DNA of 64,000 nucleotides from NCBI GenBank assembly GCA_011109175.1, contig RDEW01000070.1:104486-168485 (forward strand). The letters run 5' to 3'. This stretch comes from Dicyema japonicum (taxonomy: Eukaryota > Dicyemida > Rhombozoa > Dicyemidae). Below the pieces are notes generated by a model that had not been told where the DNA came from, did no database searches, and was given only the letters and a program-made list of their open reading frames with translations. Below, in pieces: positions 34,016 through 44,214 of this stretch (its first letter is position 1; the number at the start of each line of letters is the position of its first letter). Made by a program: the position numbers and the translations under genes.

Positions 34016-34803
34016 ATGTCAATAAATGATTGCTACCACGAAAATGGAGTAATTTTATTTTCAGGAGAAAGGTATATTAAAACAACACATAAACAGATAT
34101 TTAATCTACGCTAATAACGTAAAGGGCGAATTCAAGCCACAGAATAGTTACCTTCATTTTTTCGGGAAGCCGCTAACTGGTGAAATTTTTCTCACCTCGC
34201 ACAGAGTAATTTTAAATTTGATTTTGATGATTTTTCGCCATTCTGATCCAAGGAATGACTTCAAAACGCTCTCCATGCCATTTTTCTGTTTGAAGAAAGT
34301 CTCTGTTGAACAGCCTGTCTTCGGTGCGAACTACGTGGAAGGGTCCACTTTCATCCGCTATGAAGTTGACGACAGACCGATTCCGCTTACTTTCAAGTTA
34401 ACCTTCAAGCACGGCGGCGCTATTGAATTTGCTAAGTCGTTACACGTGGCTGCCCAAAACAGTACTTTGATTTTTATACTAGTAAACCACAATTTAAACT
34501 CCGGTATGTATCCAGAATTTCGACCTGCCGACGGGCCTCCACCATATACTGAGAACCTATATGGGGGATATAACACAGCATATGACTACCAGTATAATCC
34601 TCCAATCGATGAAACTCTTTATAATTTTGCTCCGTATAATGCCTTTCCGTCTGCTCCACCGGGTTTGTTGGTGGATGTAATTTGTAGCCAATTCTCTGTA
34701 CGTCTATGACTCTTCACCCCCATATCCTGGAGTTACAAATGAGCCTCGTACTGGGAATCCACCTCCACAGTATGGTTTCGTGGAGTATTATAAGAAGGCT
34801 TAA
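34016..34803 (+). CDS. WBP2-like GRAM-domain protein with PPxY motifs
   Basis: Exons 34016-34071, 34097-34662 and 34688-34803 give 245 residues. The two introns are 25 nt each. The N-terminal half matches the GRAM/PH-like domain of WW-domain-binding protein 2: GVILFSGERYLIYANNVKG, GEIFLTSHRVI, LSMPFFCLKKVSVEQPVFGA and HGGAIEFAK. The C-terminal half is Pro/Tyr-rich with PPPY (about residues 166-169) and a second PPxY (NPPPQYG) near the end, the type of motif bound by WW domains of YAP/NEDD4 proteins. In animals WBP2 acts as a coactivator and adaptor. A 21-nt GT-AG segment at 34462-34482 encodes a hydrophobic insert (STLIFILV) and is in frame, so it may be a further intron (238 residues). An acceptor-like TTCTTGTTAG lies 5 nt before the ATG. 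Confidence 0.85.
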
Positions 34804-34837
34804 TTAATTATTGACTTTATTCTATAAATTAAATATT

Positions 34838-35190
34838 TTATTGCTTAATGGTGATTTTTCTTTTATTTTTTGATTTTGCTGATTCTTTGACTCTGATGTT
34901 TAAAATGAAGAGGGTTAGCACTTTATTGTCGTCATCGGGAGTTCTAAAAGTGGGTACAATAAGTCTGCTTAGACCACCAGGAGTGACTTGTCTTAGCAGC
35001 GCATCTTCTACTAGCTTCCTGATAGTGATTTGAGTAGACAATTCAATCCAGAATTTGTAGTTAGCTAACACACCGTTTTACAGGCTTCATACAATTTCTG
35101 GAGCTTCATAATCATATTGATCTCTGAAAGCGTCTGCATTCTGCAGTTACGTTTCTTTTAACTATACCTGTTTCCTTTACTTGAAAGGAT
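34838..35190 (-). CDS. Possible gene convergent with WBP2, unknown
   Basis: A - strand frame from about 35071 reads VEDALLRQVTPGGLSRLIVP, TFRTPDDDNKVLTLF, then a Lys-rich end at 34838. Coding-like segments upstream (DAFRDQYDYEAPEI in one frame, MQTLSEINMIMKLQKLYEA in another) suggest tiny introns, but several splice solutions fit, so I give none. The 3' ends of this gene and WBP2 are about 35 bp apart. No family recognised. Confidence 0.4.
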
Positions 35191-35794
35191 CGAGTAAATC
35201 AATAAGATTGTGAAACTAATCGAATCTTATGGATTAATAGTAAACGCAGCCCGCAACTGACTATGGAGGTTTTATGTACTTTCTCTATGACAATCACCAG
35301 TAGCTTAAACTCTCCTCTTCTTATTGATCAATTCGCTCATACACGCATAAATCAAAGATTCTATTATCACACACTTTTTTGTATTTATAATTTTATGTTA
35401 AAATTACAGCTGTAATGATTAGAATGAAAATGTTACTAAAGTTAAAGGTCAATATTATGCACTAACTGCCCACTGCGCTTCGCACATAGATATACTCTTA
35501 TCACTTGGGACTTGCTCACGCTGTATCTAACATAGTATTGATCTCCAAAATCTTATTTTAACATTCTAGAATAAATTATCAAATAAAATATTAAATGTGA
35601 TATTTCAAGGTTTTCTAAAGTTGTATTATAAAGTAAAGTCTTTTACTTAAGAACCCAGGATTACGAAGACGTTCCCTCTGATCACCACCACTTCGAGCTT
35701 CTGCCTCAACCAGAGTCCTTCGGAGGCTCTTTAGACTATAATCTTAATCAATAATTGAATGATAATCAAAAGTGTCATAAGTGCACGGCAAAAA
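35191..35794. other. Intergenic, nothing recognised
   Basis: AT-rich; no coding frame or shared repeat identified. Confidence 0.45.
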
Positions 35795-36092
35795 GGTCTG
35801 AAGCCCCCTAGTTCGAATTTCGCTGTTGTAGACTCCAGCTGAAGGTTCCACGTATCAACGATGCTTTGTCTTGACGAATGACGCATTGCATTGCATTGCG
35901 GTACCGGATCGTCTATAAAGGACTCACAAATAAAAGACTCACACGCAAAAAAAAGAAAAAAGAAGTGAAAAGCATTCCTTGGTTCTCCCATTCTAAGATT
36001 AGTTATCATAATTTTTTTACTTAAATAAAGTGTGTGCTCTGCCTGGGCGGAGATATAGGTAATAGGCTCTCGTTTATAGTGCGGTTTTTAAC
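35795..36092 (+). mobile_element. SINE-2 copy, head partly missing
   Basis: Starts in a B-box-like AGTTCGAATTTCGCTG. It continues GGTTCCACGTATCAACGATGC, the A-rich GAAAAAAGAAGTGAAAAGCA and TTACTTAAATAAAGTGTGTG, and ends GGCTCTCGTTTATAGTGCG. It carries small internal expansions (GCATT repeats, a second GGACTCACA). Confidence 0.75.
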
Positions 36093-36119
36093 AGTCCCAA
36101 CAATTTCCCGATAATGTCA

Positions 36120-36345
36120 AATTTGTTACTCTTGCTATGGAGAGTTCCGGATCCTACTCCCCTTCTACATTCGAGTTTTTCGGACGTCTAGGAAACCGGA
36201 TCACCTCATGCACTGGAGATCTCCGTGAACGCCACTGGCTGTTTGAGCGAATTTCGCTAGCAACTCTGAGAGTGAACAGCCACGCAGTGAGGGCGGCATC
36301 TGACCTAACTAATATTTTGTCCTTATGTTTTTTAATAAAGTTATT
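36120..36345 (+). mobile_element. LINE-A subfamily 4, 3' end
   Basis: Reads SSGSYSPSTFEFFGRLGNRI, then RERHWLFERISLATLRVNSH and a stop region, the terminal part of a LINE-A-type ORF. Related to 33030-33195. Confidence 0.6.
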
Positions 36346-36689
36346 TAAACCAAAAAAAATTAAGTAAAATGGTACAATTGGCTAAATAGATTTATATTAA
36401 AAATATTTATTTAAGATTAATATTTAATTCAAAAATATATAAAGTTGATAAATTAATAGTTTTTTATTAAAATAATTAATTCCTATTTTAAGATTTTCAT
36501 TTCATTCAGTTCAATAATTTTTCTGTTATATTTATTAAAAATTGTTAATGTGAGCCCTGACTTCGGTGAAACTACCGGATTCTCTATATTTGGGATTCTT
36601 TTATTAATAGCTTCTCTGATGTTTTTTCTTTGAGATACTCAAATTATTACGTTTTTACTCATCGAATGGTTAAGTAGAATACTCCAATG

Positions 36690-37150
36690 TTCAGATTAGA
36701 TTAGTTAGTTAAGTAACCCCAGCCTCACTAACTTGCAAGAGGCCAGCATCTATTGAGTAGTACGCAGCAGATGTTGGTCGCTCCCATAGATCAGTCAGTT
36801 CCAATTCAGTGCCAATTCACGTCCCTTGAAAGAGAGGATTCTGATTGGTCTATTGGAGGAGGGGGTCGCTGTAATATTTTATTGTCTCCGAGTCTTCAGA
36901 TGCTTCTCGTAGAAACAAAATCGTGTGTCTGTTTCAGACGACTCCTATCATTGGGGATGGAAGAAATGGATGATAACATCCGAGACAGGTCACTGGTTGT
37001 CATAATAATTTTCCTTTCGTTTTGCGGCTTGCATAGGGAGTGGCAGAGATGTTCTAGACTGTAGGCTTGGGAGAGGAACTGCAGGGCTCTCATTTCCAGA
37101 TGGTCTCCAATTGGAAGGATCTTTGACTCCCAATGTAGATGATCGACAGG
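36690..37150 (-). mobile_element. LINE-B 3' end, decayed
   Basis: A LINE-B tail-like motif (GTTACTTAACTAACTAATC on the - strand) lies at about 36690-36715. Upstream, a broken frame (MRALQFLSQAYSLEHLCHSL) fits an RT C terminus. Support is moderate and mostly positional. Confidence 0.4.
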
Positions 37151-37239
37151 AGTTGATCTGAGACTGAGTTATTATTAAATCACATTTACTGGTATAAACT
37201 ATTTATTTCGAGCTTTTCGTTTAATTAGTTTATTTATTT

Positions 37240-37990
37240 TATTAACCCGAAATCATAAGAAAGAGGATAAAAGTTATCGTCTAATTAAGTGATCCCGTGT
37301 CCATACCAGTCCTTTTCCTGCGGTTAGCTTTGGAGTCCTGGATTAATCTCCAAGCGGGAAAGTTTCTTTCATATTTCGGGCAGGCGTCCATATATAGTCT
37401 GATGTGCGGTCCGGGGATGGTAAAGGGGTTTGCCATCTTGAAGAAGTCCCGGTGACGTTCCGTAGGGTATTCCATGATTGGGGACGTTTAGTGTTTTCCG
37501 CAGTAACGAGGTGGACGTCTTTTTCAACGATCTCAATAGAATCCTGAGACATCGAATTTTTAAAACCTCCAGCTAGATCTGTGCCGATATTGATAAAGGG
37601 ACAATCCATGTAGCACAGGAGTGCTCGATACTAGGTAGAACAAATTGTTTGTATAGAAACTCTAACGATGAATGGGAAGATACTCGAGAGTGAGTGAAAG
37701 CCTTGAGAATACCAATTTTCTTTTGGATCCTCGCGATTACTATGTCCACTTGATGGGTAAATGTAAGTAGGGGACCAGGATGACTCCAAGGATTTAAAGG
37801 GTCTTCTTAATGGAAAGCGGGGAGTCAACAATGTTATTCCTTATGTTGCCCGTATTTCTTTTCGTGCTAAGGTAAACGTCATTACATGTGACTTTCCTGA
37901 TGATATATTCAGACGCTTCTTCAGAACCCAAGAACTATCAGGTTTAGTAGATCTTGCACGGACCGTGTCGCCTCCTCGATTCTACGCTTT
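37240..37990 (-). pseudogene. LINE-B fragment, RT thumb to 3' tail
   Basis: Across frameshifts the - strand reads an RT thumb like that of the 39870 copy (SIKKTLKILGVILDPYLHF-type segment near 37800) and later NVPNHGIPYGTS. The tail at 37240-37300 has GGGATCACTTAATTAGACG, then TATGATTTCGGGTTAATAAA, aligning with the SINE-1 tail. Confidence 0.6.
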
Positions 37991-38154
37991 TCGTTTAAAA
38001 TAAGAGTCAATTCTTAAATATTTATTTTATATTTTTAAATTTTTTTAAATTGCTATTTTAATTTGAAAAAAAGCTATAAATAATAAACTAAACCAAGAAG
38101 GCGAATTGGCTTATGTTATATCAACTTTCATGCTTTTCTGTCTAAATAGCATAA

Positions 38155-39480
38155 TTACAGTAAGACCCGATTCAGTATTATCTTCACGATTATTACTAGT
38201 AGTCTGTTACTCAGTGTAGAAGTTTTACTGTGCGTCGTAGGCTCTTCAGAAGTCGTGGATTCATATTTGTTGTCTCTTGTTGGATTCTTGTGTCCTAAGG
38301 TAATTTTTGACACTTCGAATGGTTGTTGGTTTAGGCTTAATTTTACATGTCACTAATTTTAGAAGTTAAAAACCCGCCTTAGCTTCTAAAAGTAGTCCAT
38401 TAGAACATTTAAAAGCATCACCGTCACTCTTAAACTCAGTGATCGAAGTTGTCTTCCTCGTTATTTGGCCGCCTTTAGTTGAACAAGTAGTTGTACCGAT
38501 AGTTGACGAAGTGATACCTCATTTCAACTTTTTAGCATTCGAATGAGTTCTCGTTTCTGATGTCTCACGTTTTGCAAAATCTAATTGCACGCGCTCGTTC
38601 AGACTTTACTAAATTTTAAAAATTAAATTACTTCCACAGTCCGAAGTTCAAAAGATTCACTAACCTCTGATGTATTGTAACAAATCTCAATTTGTTTTCA
38701 AATTTGTTCCTTAATCCTTGTTTTAGACGAAAAAATACAATTCCAAGCTAAATATCGAGTTCCATGGAGATTTCCTAAATCAAAGAACTTTTCCATTGGA
38801 CACTCCTTCCTTGTAAACTCGTCGAAAGTGACATAAATATTCTACCGAATCATGTCTCTGACATAATTTTTCTCAAATTTTAAAATACAACCAACTTTCT
38901 AAAATACTAAATTTAATCAAAATCTAAAACTTAAAGATAAAATTCAATTGTTGTAAAAACTATGTCCCATCAAGGTTCCCCCAACCTTCACATTCCCAAC
39001 ACATAGATTCTTTGTTAGTTTTAAATCCCTGAGATAAGTAAGGATTCCAATTAGGATCTTCGACAATGATGTTCTTTAACTGTCCCGATATCTCGAAACC
39101 TGTCTTAAACTGAGAAATTTATATTTTTAGAAATGGTTATTCTCATCGAAGCTATTAATCCACCATGGTAACCAACAAATGTGAAATGGATCATTAAACT
39201 TACATGTTTGATGTTGATGCAATCGAGATATTTATTTCGGATCAGTAAGCACAGTCAATTAGAAACACTCGAATTGTTAAATGATTAACACTATGATCCA
39301 TTGAAGGTTGATCAGGCGATCCATAAACTTCCAAGATAATAAGGAGAGTTGTAGGAGAGAAATCTTTTATGGCCATGAAGCTTGGGCTTCCAGGTACAAT
39401 CTCAATACATGTTCAAAGAACCTCCAATGAGTTCCACAATTCAGTAGAAAACATACTTGTAGACTCATAATTCCCACAAA
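38155..39480 (-). CDS. Exon-like blocks of an unknown membrane protein (gene or pseudogene)
   Basis: Consecutive coding-like blocks lie on the - strand. STSMFSTELWNSLE joins across a 21-nt GT-AG interval (39401-39421) to IVPGSPSFMAIKDFSPTTLL and LEVYGSPDQPSMDHSV. Further on are SLKNIIVEDPNWNPYLSQGF and KESMCWECEGW. Then come IYVTFDEFTRKECPMEKFF and GTRYLAWNCIFSS. Last is a Ser/Thr-rich stalk (YESTTSEEPTTHSKTSTL), a hydrophobic C terminus (LLVIIVKIIL) and a stop at 38155-38157. This suggests a secreted or type I membrane protein. Some junctions fit 21-31-nt introns. Others do not, and in-frame TGA codons occur near 39245, 38712 and 38530, so it may be decaying. I do not recognise the family. 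Confidence 0.4.
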
Positions 39481-39540
39481 ATAAGAGAGATATTCTGAAT
39501 TGTTATTCTAAATAAGAGAGATATTCTGAATTGTTATTCT
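39479..39540. repeat. Two exact 31-bp tandem units
   Basis: The unit at 39479-39509 is repeated at 39510-39540 (core AAATAAGAGAGATATTCTG). It sits between the 5' end of the unknown - strand gene and a LINE-A 3' end, so it could be an insertion-associated duplication. Confidence 0.8.
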
Positions 39541-39815
39541 GCTTCTGCTTCAGACCCAGGACATGCTTCGAAGCAGGCCGAGGAACGAAAGAGGAGGAAG
39601 TACCAGAGAATTTCGGAGGAGTATATATTTGTTCCATTCGCGGTGGAAACGTCAGGAATCCTTGGCCCCCAAGCAGATGAGTTGGTTCGTAAGATCGGCT
39701 CCATGATTCAAGCTGTGACCAAGGATCCGCGAGAGACTGGTTGGTTCCGAGAACGTATCTCGTTGGCTATTGTTAGGGGAAATAGCATGGCCATTCAGAT
39801 GCCTTAATTTTGAAC
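39541..39815 (+). mobile_element. LINE-A subfamily 5, 3' end
   Basis: One open frame: SDPGHASKQAEERKRRKYQ, YIFVPFAVETSGILGPQA, DPRETGWFRERISLAIVRGN, then a stop near 39806. It is the terminal domain of a LINE-A-type ORF. The 20120-20225 fragment is a relative. Confidence 0.7.
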
Positions 39816-39869
39816 TCTTTTTCATTAATAAATTTTCCTATTCTAAATTAAACTAGATTTGTCTTTAGT

Positions 39870-40640
39870 ACATTGAACTATGCATCTCTCCTTGCCTCTA
39901 AGAACAGATGCATTCAATCAGCGACTCAGTCCGCTCAACAAATGCTCGACAAGCAGGAACTATGGCTCTCGAAGTGGAGACTCGACACATCAGCAGCAAA
40001 GTCCTTTGTCACACTGTTTACCATCTACAAAAAACAGCTCTGTATCGAACCAAAAGACTTTATGAAGAACGAAGCTATCTCTATTAACAAAACACCGAAG
40101 ATTCTGGGAGTAACCTTTGATCAGGGACTAACCTTTATCCGGCATGTTGAAAACAAAGTAACTTCTGCTCTGAAAAAAATGAGAATTTTAAAAGTGCTCT
40201 CAAAAACATTTAGAGACCAAACTAATGTCCTTGCCACGATTTATAAACAATTTGTCCGACCAACGATGACGTATGCACGTCCTTCATGGGCAATGCAGAT
40301 GTCACGATCTTCCTCATTGAAATTATCCGCAATCGAGGAGACTGCAATAAAGTTAATTGGACCAGAACATAATATCCAACCCATTGAAAACTTTTTAATC
40401 GAACTACAGCGGAAACTATTAAAGGAAGCTATTCTACAGAGCTGCCCTCTATTCCATATACTATCGAATTATCTACAATCATACAGAAATTTTGAGCCTA
40501 TGCCATGTCCAATAAGAAAAGCTGTTCAGGATTCTCGATCCCGCCGGACTCGTCCTCACCTTTGTCGGTCTGGGATCACTTAGTTAGATGAGAACTTTTA
40601 TTTCTTTCTCTTTGACCAGTGATCCTGGGAAGTAATAATA
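39870..40640 (+). mobile_element. LINE-B 3' part: open RT thumb and stem-loop tail
   Basis: An unbroken frame of about 236 residues encodes the RT thumb of a jockey-like LINE: QMLDKQELWLSKWRLDTSAA, KILGVTFDQGLTFIRHVENK, LATIYKQFVRPTMTYARPSW. The ORF stops at 40583 inside the 3' tail. The tail folds as GGATCACT (40573-40580) with AGTGATCC (40618-40625), followed by GGGAAGTAATAATAAT. It is the best-preserved LINE-B copy here. The fingers and palm are missing through 5' truncation. Confidence 0.75.
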
Positions 40641-41666
40641 ATCTCTTACGCATGTGATATCTGGGGCCCATTCATCTCTTAAACAAATGTCTTGAAGATT
40701 AAGGCTATCGCAAAAAAAGCTTTCAAAATCACGGAACTCTGGGTTCTGAAGCGTTGCAGCCACCAATGCCTCTTGAAGCCATGATACGGATGAACCATGA
40801 AACTCAAGCATATTAAAAATTTGTTGACAATAAAGAATGATAAATAATATAGAAAACATACTAATATAGCTAATTCTGACTCCATTAACCACAAACAAAG
40901 TCATATTAATAATCATCACAAATGTGCAGTTTCAACTGATTATTCTTTGTGTTCTGTCAATTTTGGGAGGAACGAGATTCGAATTTAGATCGTAAACGAA
41001 TCTGTTCGTTGTTAAGAATTTTAGGTTTCTAATGTCTCTGACTCCGTCACGTCAACTATCCCCATAAGAAAAATGAAGACAACGTTTAATCTAAACATAT
41101 CTCGCAATAGAGGTACGTCACCAACTCAACATTTAGACGAGATGACTAACTGCTATTTAAATTTCTATTCAAACAAGTGATCTTCTGTATTTCACGCTCT
41201 TCTGATCTTTGGATTCCTTATAAGCATGACCTGGGTCTGAGACTGAAGCGGCCAATTTTTTATGAAAGTATGTATCAACCTACGTAACGTCCTAAAACAG
41301 GTTCCGACCATTAGCAATAGGTAATGTTGTCTCAGTGTCTGAGCGTTTGCCATCTTTTCGGGTGAGACCAACTGGCTCCTAAATGAGGTGGCAATTCATA
41401 AACTGCATTTCATTTCCATGGATAACGTTGATTTCTGTATTTATTGTTAACCAATTTTAACTAAAAATCAAGATTTGGTAAAAATCAGCGTTTCTTAATT
41501 TTAATTCTACCAATCCATTCGCTGATTTTGAGATTATCTTAAATTTTTCTCAAAAAACCGCAAACATTAAACGGATCGATGACCACAAATATTACAGTTA
41601 TAAGAAAATTTTCATAAAATCTCATTAAATATTGATAATAAGAGCATTTGAATATATAATTTTTTG
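40641..41666. other. Intergenic before HtrL/YibB copy 2
   Basis: A - strand frame at 40584-40919 overlaps the LINE-B tail and is not trusted, although its middle (SVSWLQEALVAATLQNPEF) is coding-like. The last ~150 bp resemble the 5' flank of HtrL/YibB copy 1. Confidence 0.35.
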
Positions 41667-42602
41667 ATGAGATTTAAAACACTTTTCTATCACAAAAGAA
41701 ATATTTTGATTTTGATAATTTTTTTGACAGCGATTTATGTTTGTAAATATTTCAAGGTAACGAAGACTTACAAAATTTATAATGTCACCAGAGAGACAAA
41801 TAATGACGAGATCTTATTGGTCAGTGCATGTTACGATATTGGAAGAGTTGCAAAATATGGCTTTACTCGTAAACCAACCGATTATTATAAACTTATGAAA
41901 AACTTTTTCTACATAAAAAACCATCTTGTGTTTTATTCAGATGATCAGAGTATTCTTAATTACATGAAAGCGATCAGAAGAGATCTTCCTACAACTCTGA
42001 TATACTTGGACAGAAAAGAACTGCTTGGTTTTAAAAATATTGATGAAATAAAACATATTTTCACCCTTCCTGGGTTCGGTAAATTTTTTTTGGAGACTGC
42101 AAATTATAAATACGCTGCAATCGTGAATTCTAAGGTTGATTTTCTAAAACGAACAATCAAACTCTTTTCAGAAAATTTTTCATATATTGCTTGGATTGAT
42201 GCCGGTTATTTGCGAGACGAAAAGTTTACAGAAGAGATCATGTTGAAAAAATCGAAGTACATTGATGATACACGAGTGACTACTAGTATAGTTGTTCCTT
42301 TCGGTGATTACTCAATGGAAGCAATCATCAAAAAGGCATTAGTGTGGATTCCTGGAGGGTTTTATATTGGTCAGATTAGTATAATTAACGAATTTTGTGA
42401 AGCTTACGAAAAATTCTTTTACGAACTATTATCGAAGAATTTAATTGCGACTGATGAACAAGTACTATTCGCAATGTTTACGACCGAGGGACTTAAATTA
42501 AGGAGTGATTCTGTAAAACTGAATATATTTCATTGTAATTATTTTGGACTTATTTCACTTCTAACTAATGTGACTACGTCCACTCTCTGTCATTCTCTAT
42601 GA
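41667..42602 (+). CDS. HtrL/YibB-family type II membrane protein, copy 2 (intact)
   Basis: 311 codons, uninterrupted and intronless. Residues about 12-28 (ILILIIFLTAIYVCKYF) form a single N-terminal membrane segment after a basic start, so a type II, probably Golgi/ER-lumenal, topology is expected. The body matches the HtrL/YibB family (Pfam HtrL_YibB): ILLVSACYDIGRVAKYGF, AAIVNSKVDFLKRTIKLFS and SYIAWIDAGYLRDEKFTEE, followed by LIATDEQVLFAMFTTEGL. Members are known mainly from bacteria with scattered animal homologues. A glycosyltransferase-like role is often supposed but not proved. It is the only undamaged copy of three in the window. The ATG at 41667 is chosen over the preceding TTG. Confidence 0.82.
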   Translation: MRFKTLFYHKRNILILIIFLTAIYVCKYFKVTKTYKIYNVTRETNNDEILLVSACYDIGRVAKYGFTRKPTDYYKLMKNFFYIKNHLVFYSDDQSILNYMKAIRRDLPTTLIYLDRKELLGFKNIDEIKHIFTLPGFGKFFLETANYKYAAIVNSKVDFLKRTIKLFSENFSYIAWIDAGYLRDEKFTEEIMLKKSKYIDDTRVTTSIVVPFGDYSMEAIIKKALVWIPGGFYIGQISIINEFCEAYEKFFYELLSKNLIATDEQVLFAMFTTEGLKLRSDSVKLNIFHCNYFGLISLLTNVTTSTLCHSL

Positions 42603-42782
42603 TTCGCTTTATTAGGAATATTTATTTGATTTATATTTTTACATATTCATTTTTGAAAATAATTGTTTTTTTTGTTCACAATGAAAGTTGTGCGAAAATT
42701 AATGTAATAATCAAAGTTCCAAGTGTTGATCAGAAGCTATAGGTAGCGACGTATCCCTATTTATATATGATTACTTCGCTTC

Positions 42783-43037
42783 ATGATAGACGAAAGCTTT
42801 AATCTTTCCTTATCCGCTTGCATAGACCGAATGGTGACTCAGGACATTTGTGAAAACAGGATTTGTGGACATAGAACGTGTTGAAGGCATGTATGATTCA
42901 GATTTGAATATAACCGGCCTAAAATTGATGGAAATTGGAAGACTATCAGTCAGAAGGCTGCAAACCTTACAGCCCAGAAGATTTTTGAATTCAATCAATA
43001 TTTTAAAACGATTTGGAAACTGTTTTTATGCTTTTAA
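42783..43037 (+). CDS. Small spliced gene, unknown function
   Basis: Exons 42783-42877 and 42902-43037 join in phase 2 across a 24-nt GT-AG intron, giving 76 residues. The product reads MIDESFNLSLSACIDRMVTQ, DICENRICGHRT, then FEYNRPKIDGNWKTISQKAA and FNQYFKTIWKLF. Unspliced, the frame stops at once, which supports the intron. The gene may extend: an acceptor-like CATTTCAG follows at 43063-43070. No family recognised. Confidence 0.5.
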
Positions 43038-43119
43038 ATTATCATAATAACAACTAGAGATCAACATTTCAGTAAGAATTATTCTTGTCATTTTCAGCAC
43101 TCTTACGTTTAGATGAAAT

Positions 43120-43225
43120 GTTTTTGGCCAGGCATGTCAAACACGCGAACCTTTGAAAGCAGGCATGGATTGTTATACAGATGATGCCATCGAGGCGGGC
43201 CGCGTCATTAAAACGAGACCACCGA
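43120..43225. mobile_element. Possible hAT-like terminal fragment
   Basis: GGCCAGGCATGTCAAACACG recurs at 63934 as GACCAGGCATGTCAAACACG. It resembles the CAGG.GTGTCAAAC ends of hAT-type DNA transposons in other animals (recalled, not checked). No transposase or paired end seen. Confidence 0.35.
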
Positions 43226-43399
43226 AGAAAAGTAGTGTATCTCTGTCAATGGCGTAAAATTGTTAAGCCGCAGTTATGAGCGTTCTATGTGGTCAGAAGA
43301 TGTACATACGCTTAATAACACGAAAAATTCGTAGAATTAGGCAACCCTTATAAACGAACATCCCGGAATTCTATTCTTTGGATCCACGATCTAGATATT

Positions 43400-43715
43400 T
43401 ATTTATTTATTAACCCCGGATACACCGAGAAAGAAGTTAAAGTAAACAACTAATTAAGTGTATCCAGTTTCCACTTCTACAGAGTCCATCCGGAATCAGC
43501 ATAAAAAGTAAGACGTCCATTACATGCAGTTGTGGAAACCCCTCCAGTGGAGTGGGGAAGAGCAAATGATCCTTTTTCGTGCCGGCCTGGCACTGGGCGT
43601 CACCTAGACAGGTGGATCACATGACGCCACTCTATTAGGAAGAGAGAGGAGGAACAGACAAGCAAGCAGAAAACTTCAACCAATTAACCACGCAGCACCA
43701 CATGGCGCCACGCGG
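43400..43715 (-). mobile_element. SINE-1 copy, full length
   Basis: Near-identical to 2046-2352. The tail stem is GGATACAC (43418-43425) with GTGTATCC (43458-43465). The head on the - strand contains GCCGCGTGGCGCCATGTGG, slightly longer than in the first copy. The close match implies recent activity. Confidence 0.8.
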
Positions 43716-43799
43716 CGTGAGAATTCCTAGATATTGCTGTGTGTATTACTGTACATCTGAGTTAACTTAATTTGAATTTTATTAAACTTTTTTATTTAA

Positions 43800-43925
43800 T
43801 GCAAAAACTAACAATTAATAACTAATGGCTGCTCTCATAATTGAGAACGCACATTCCCTGATGATTTGCAAGAAAATGCGTCAATTAGCAAGCTCCCTTT
43901 CTCCTATCATTTTTTCTCTTCGCGA
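43800..43925 (-). mobile_element. LINE-A 3' end, heavily decayed
   Basis: The reverse complement around 43830-43900 resembles the LINE-A terminal motif (degraded SSGNVRSQL in place of IVRGNALSIL) and lies in the layout of the 31195 and 63290 copies. Weak support. Confidence 0.35.
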
Positions 43926-44214
43926 TGAAAAATCGATTTTGTATATCAGTTCAGCGGGTCAGTCACCTGCTTCTTACATCTACAGCGATGGATCGCACAA
44001 ACATTCATTCCGAAACAGACGGAGACCTCGATTCTTCAATAGTGTCTCAAGTGAGGTACATGGTAATGCTCTGAGCATGCACCACTCTCGTTCGTCGATG
44101 AAAAAGCCAGACAATACTTGTCAAGTTCAGGTTTATCTTCTATATGATATATGAGCATAAAAGCTTGTCCCAGTCTCATTGTTTATAAGAGTTCTTCCGG
44201 AACCTCACACTCAG

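Noticed and set aside
38530-39245. Genome-wide reassignment of TGA
   Set aside because: TGA serves as the stop in the RING gene and HtrL copy 2, and the doubtful locus has other signs of decay.
40584-40919. 111-codon - strand frame as a membrane protein gene
   Set aside because: Its C-terminal end is the reverse complement of the LINE-B 3' tail; no splice or homology support for the rest.
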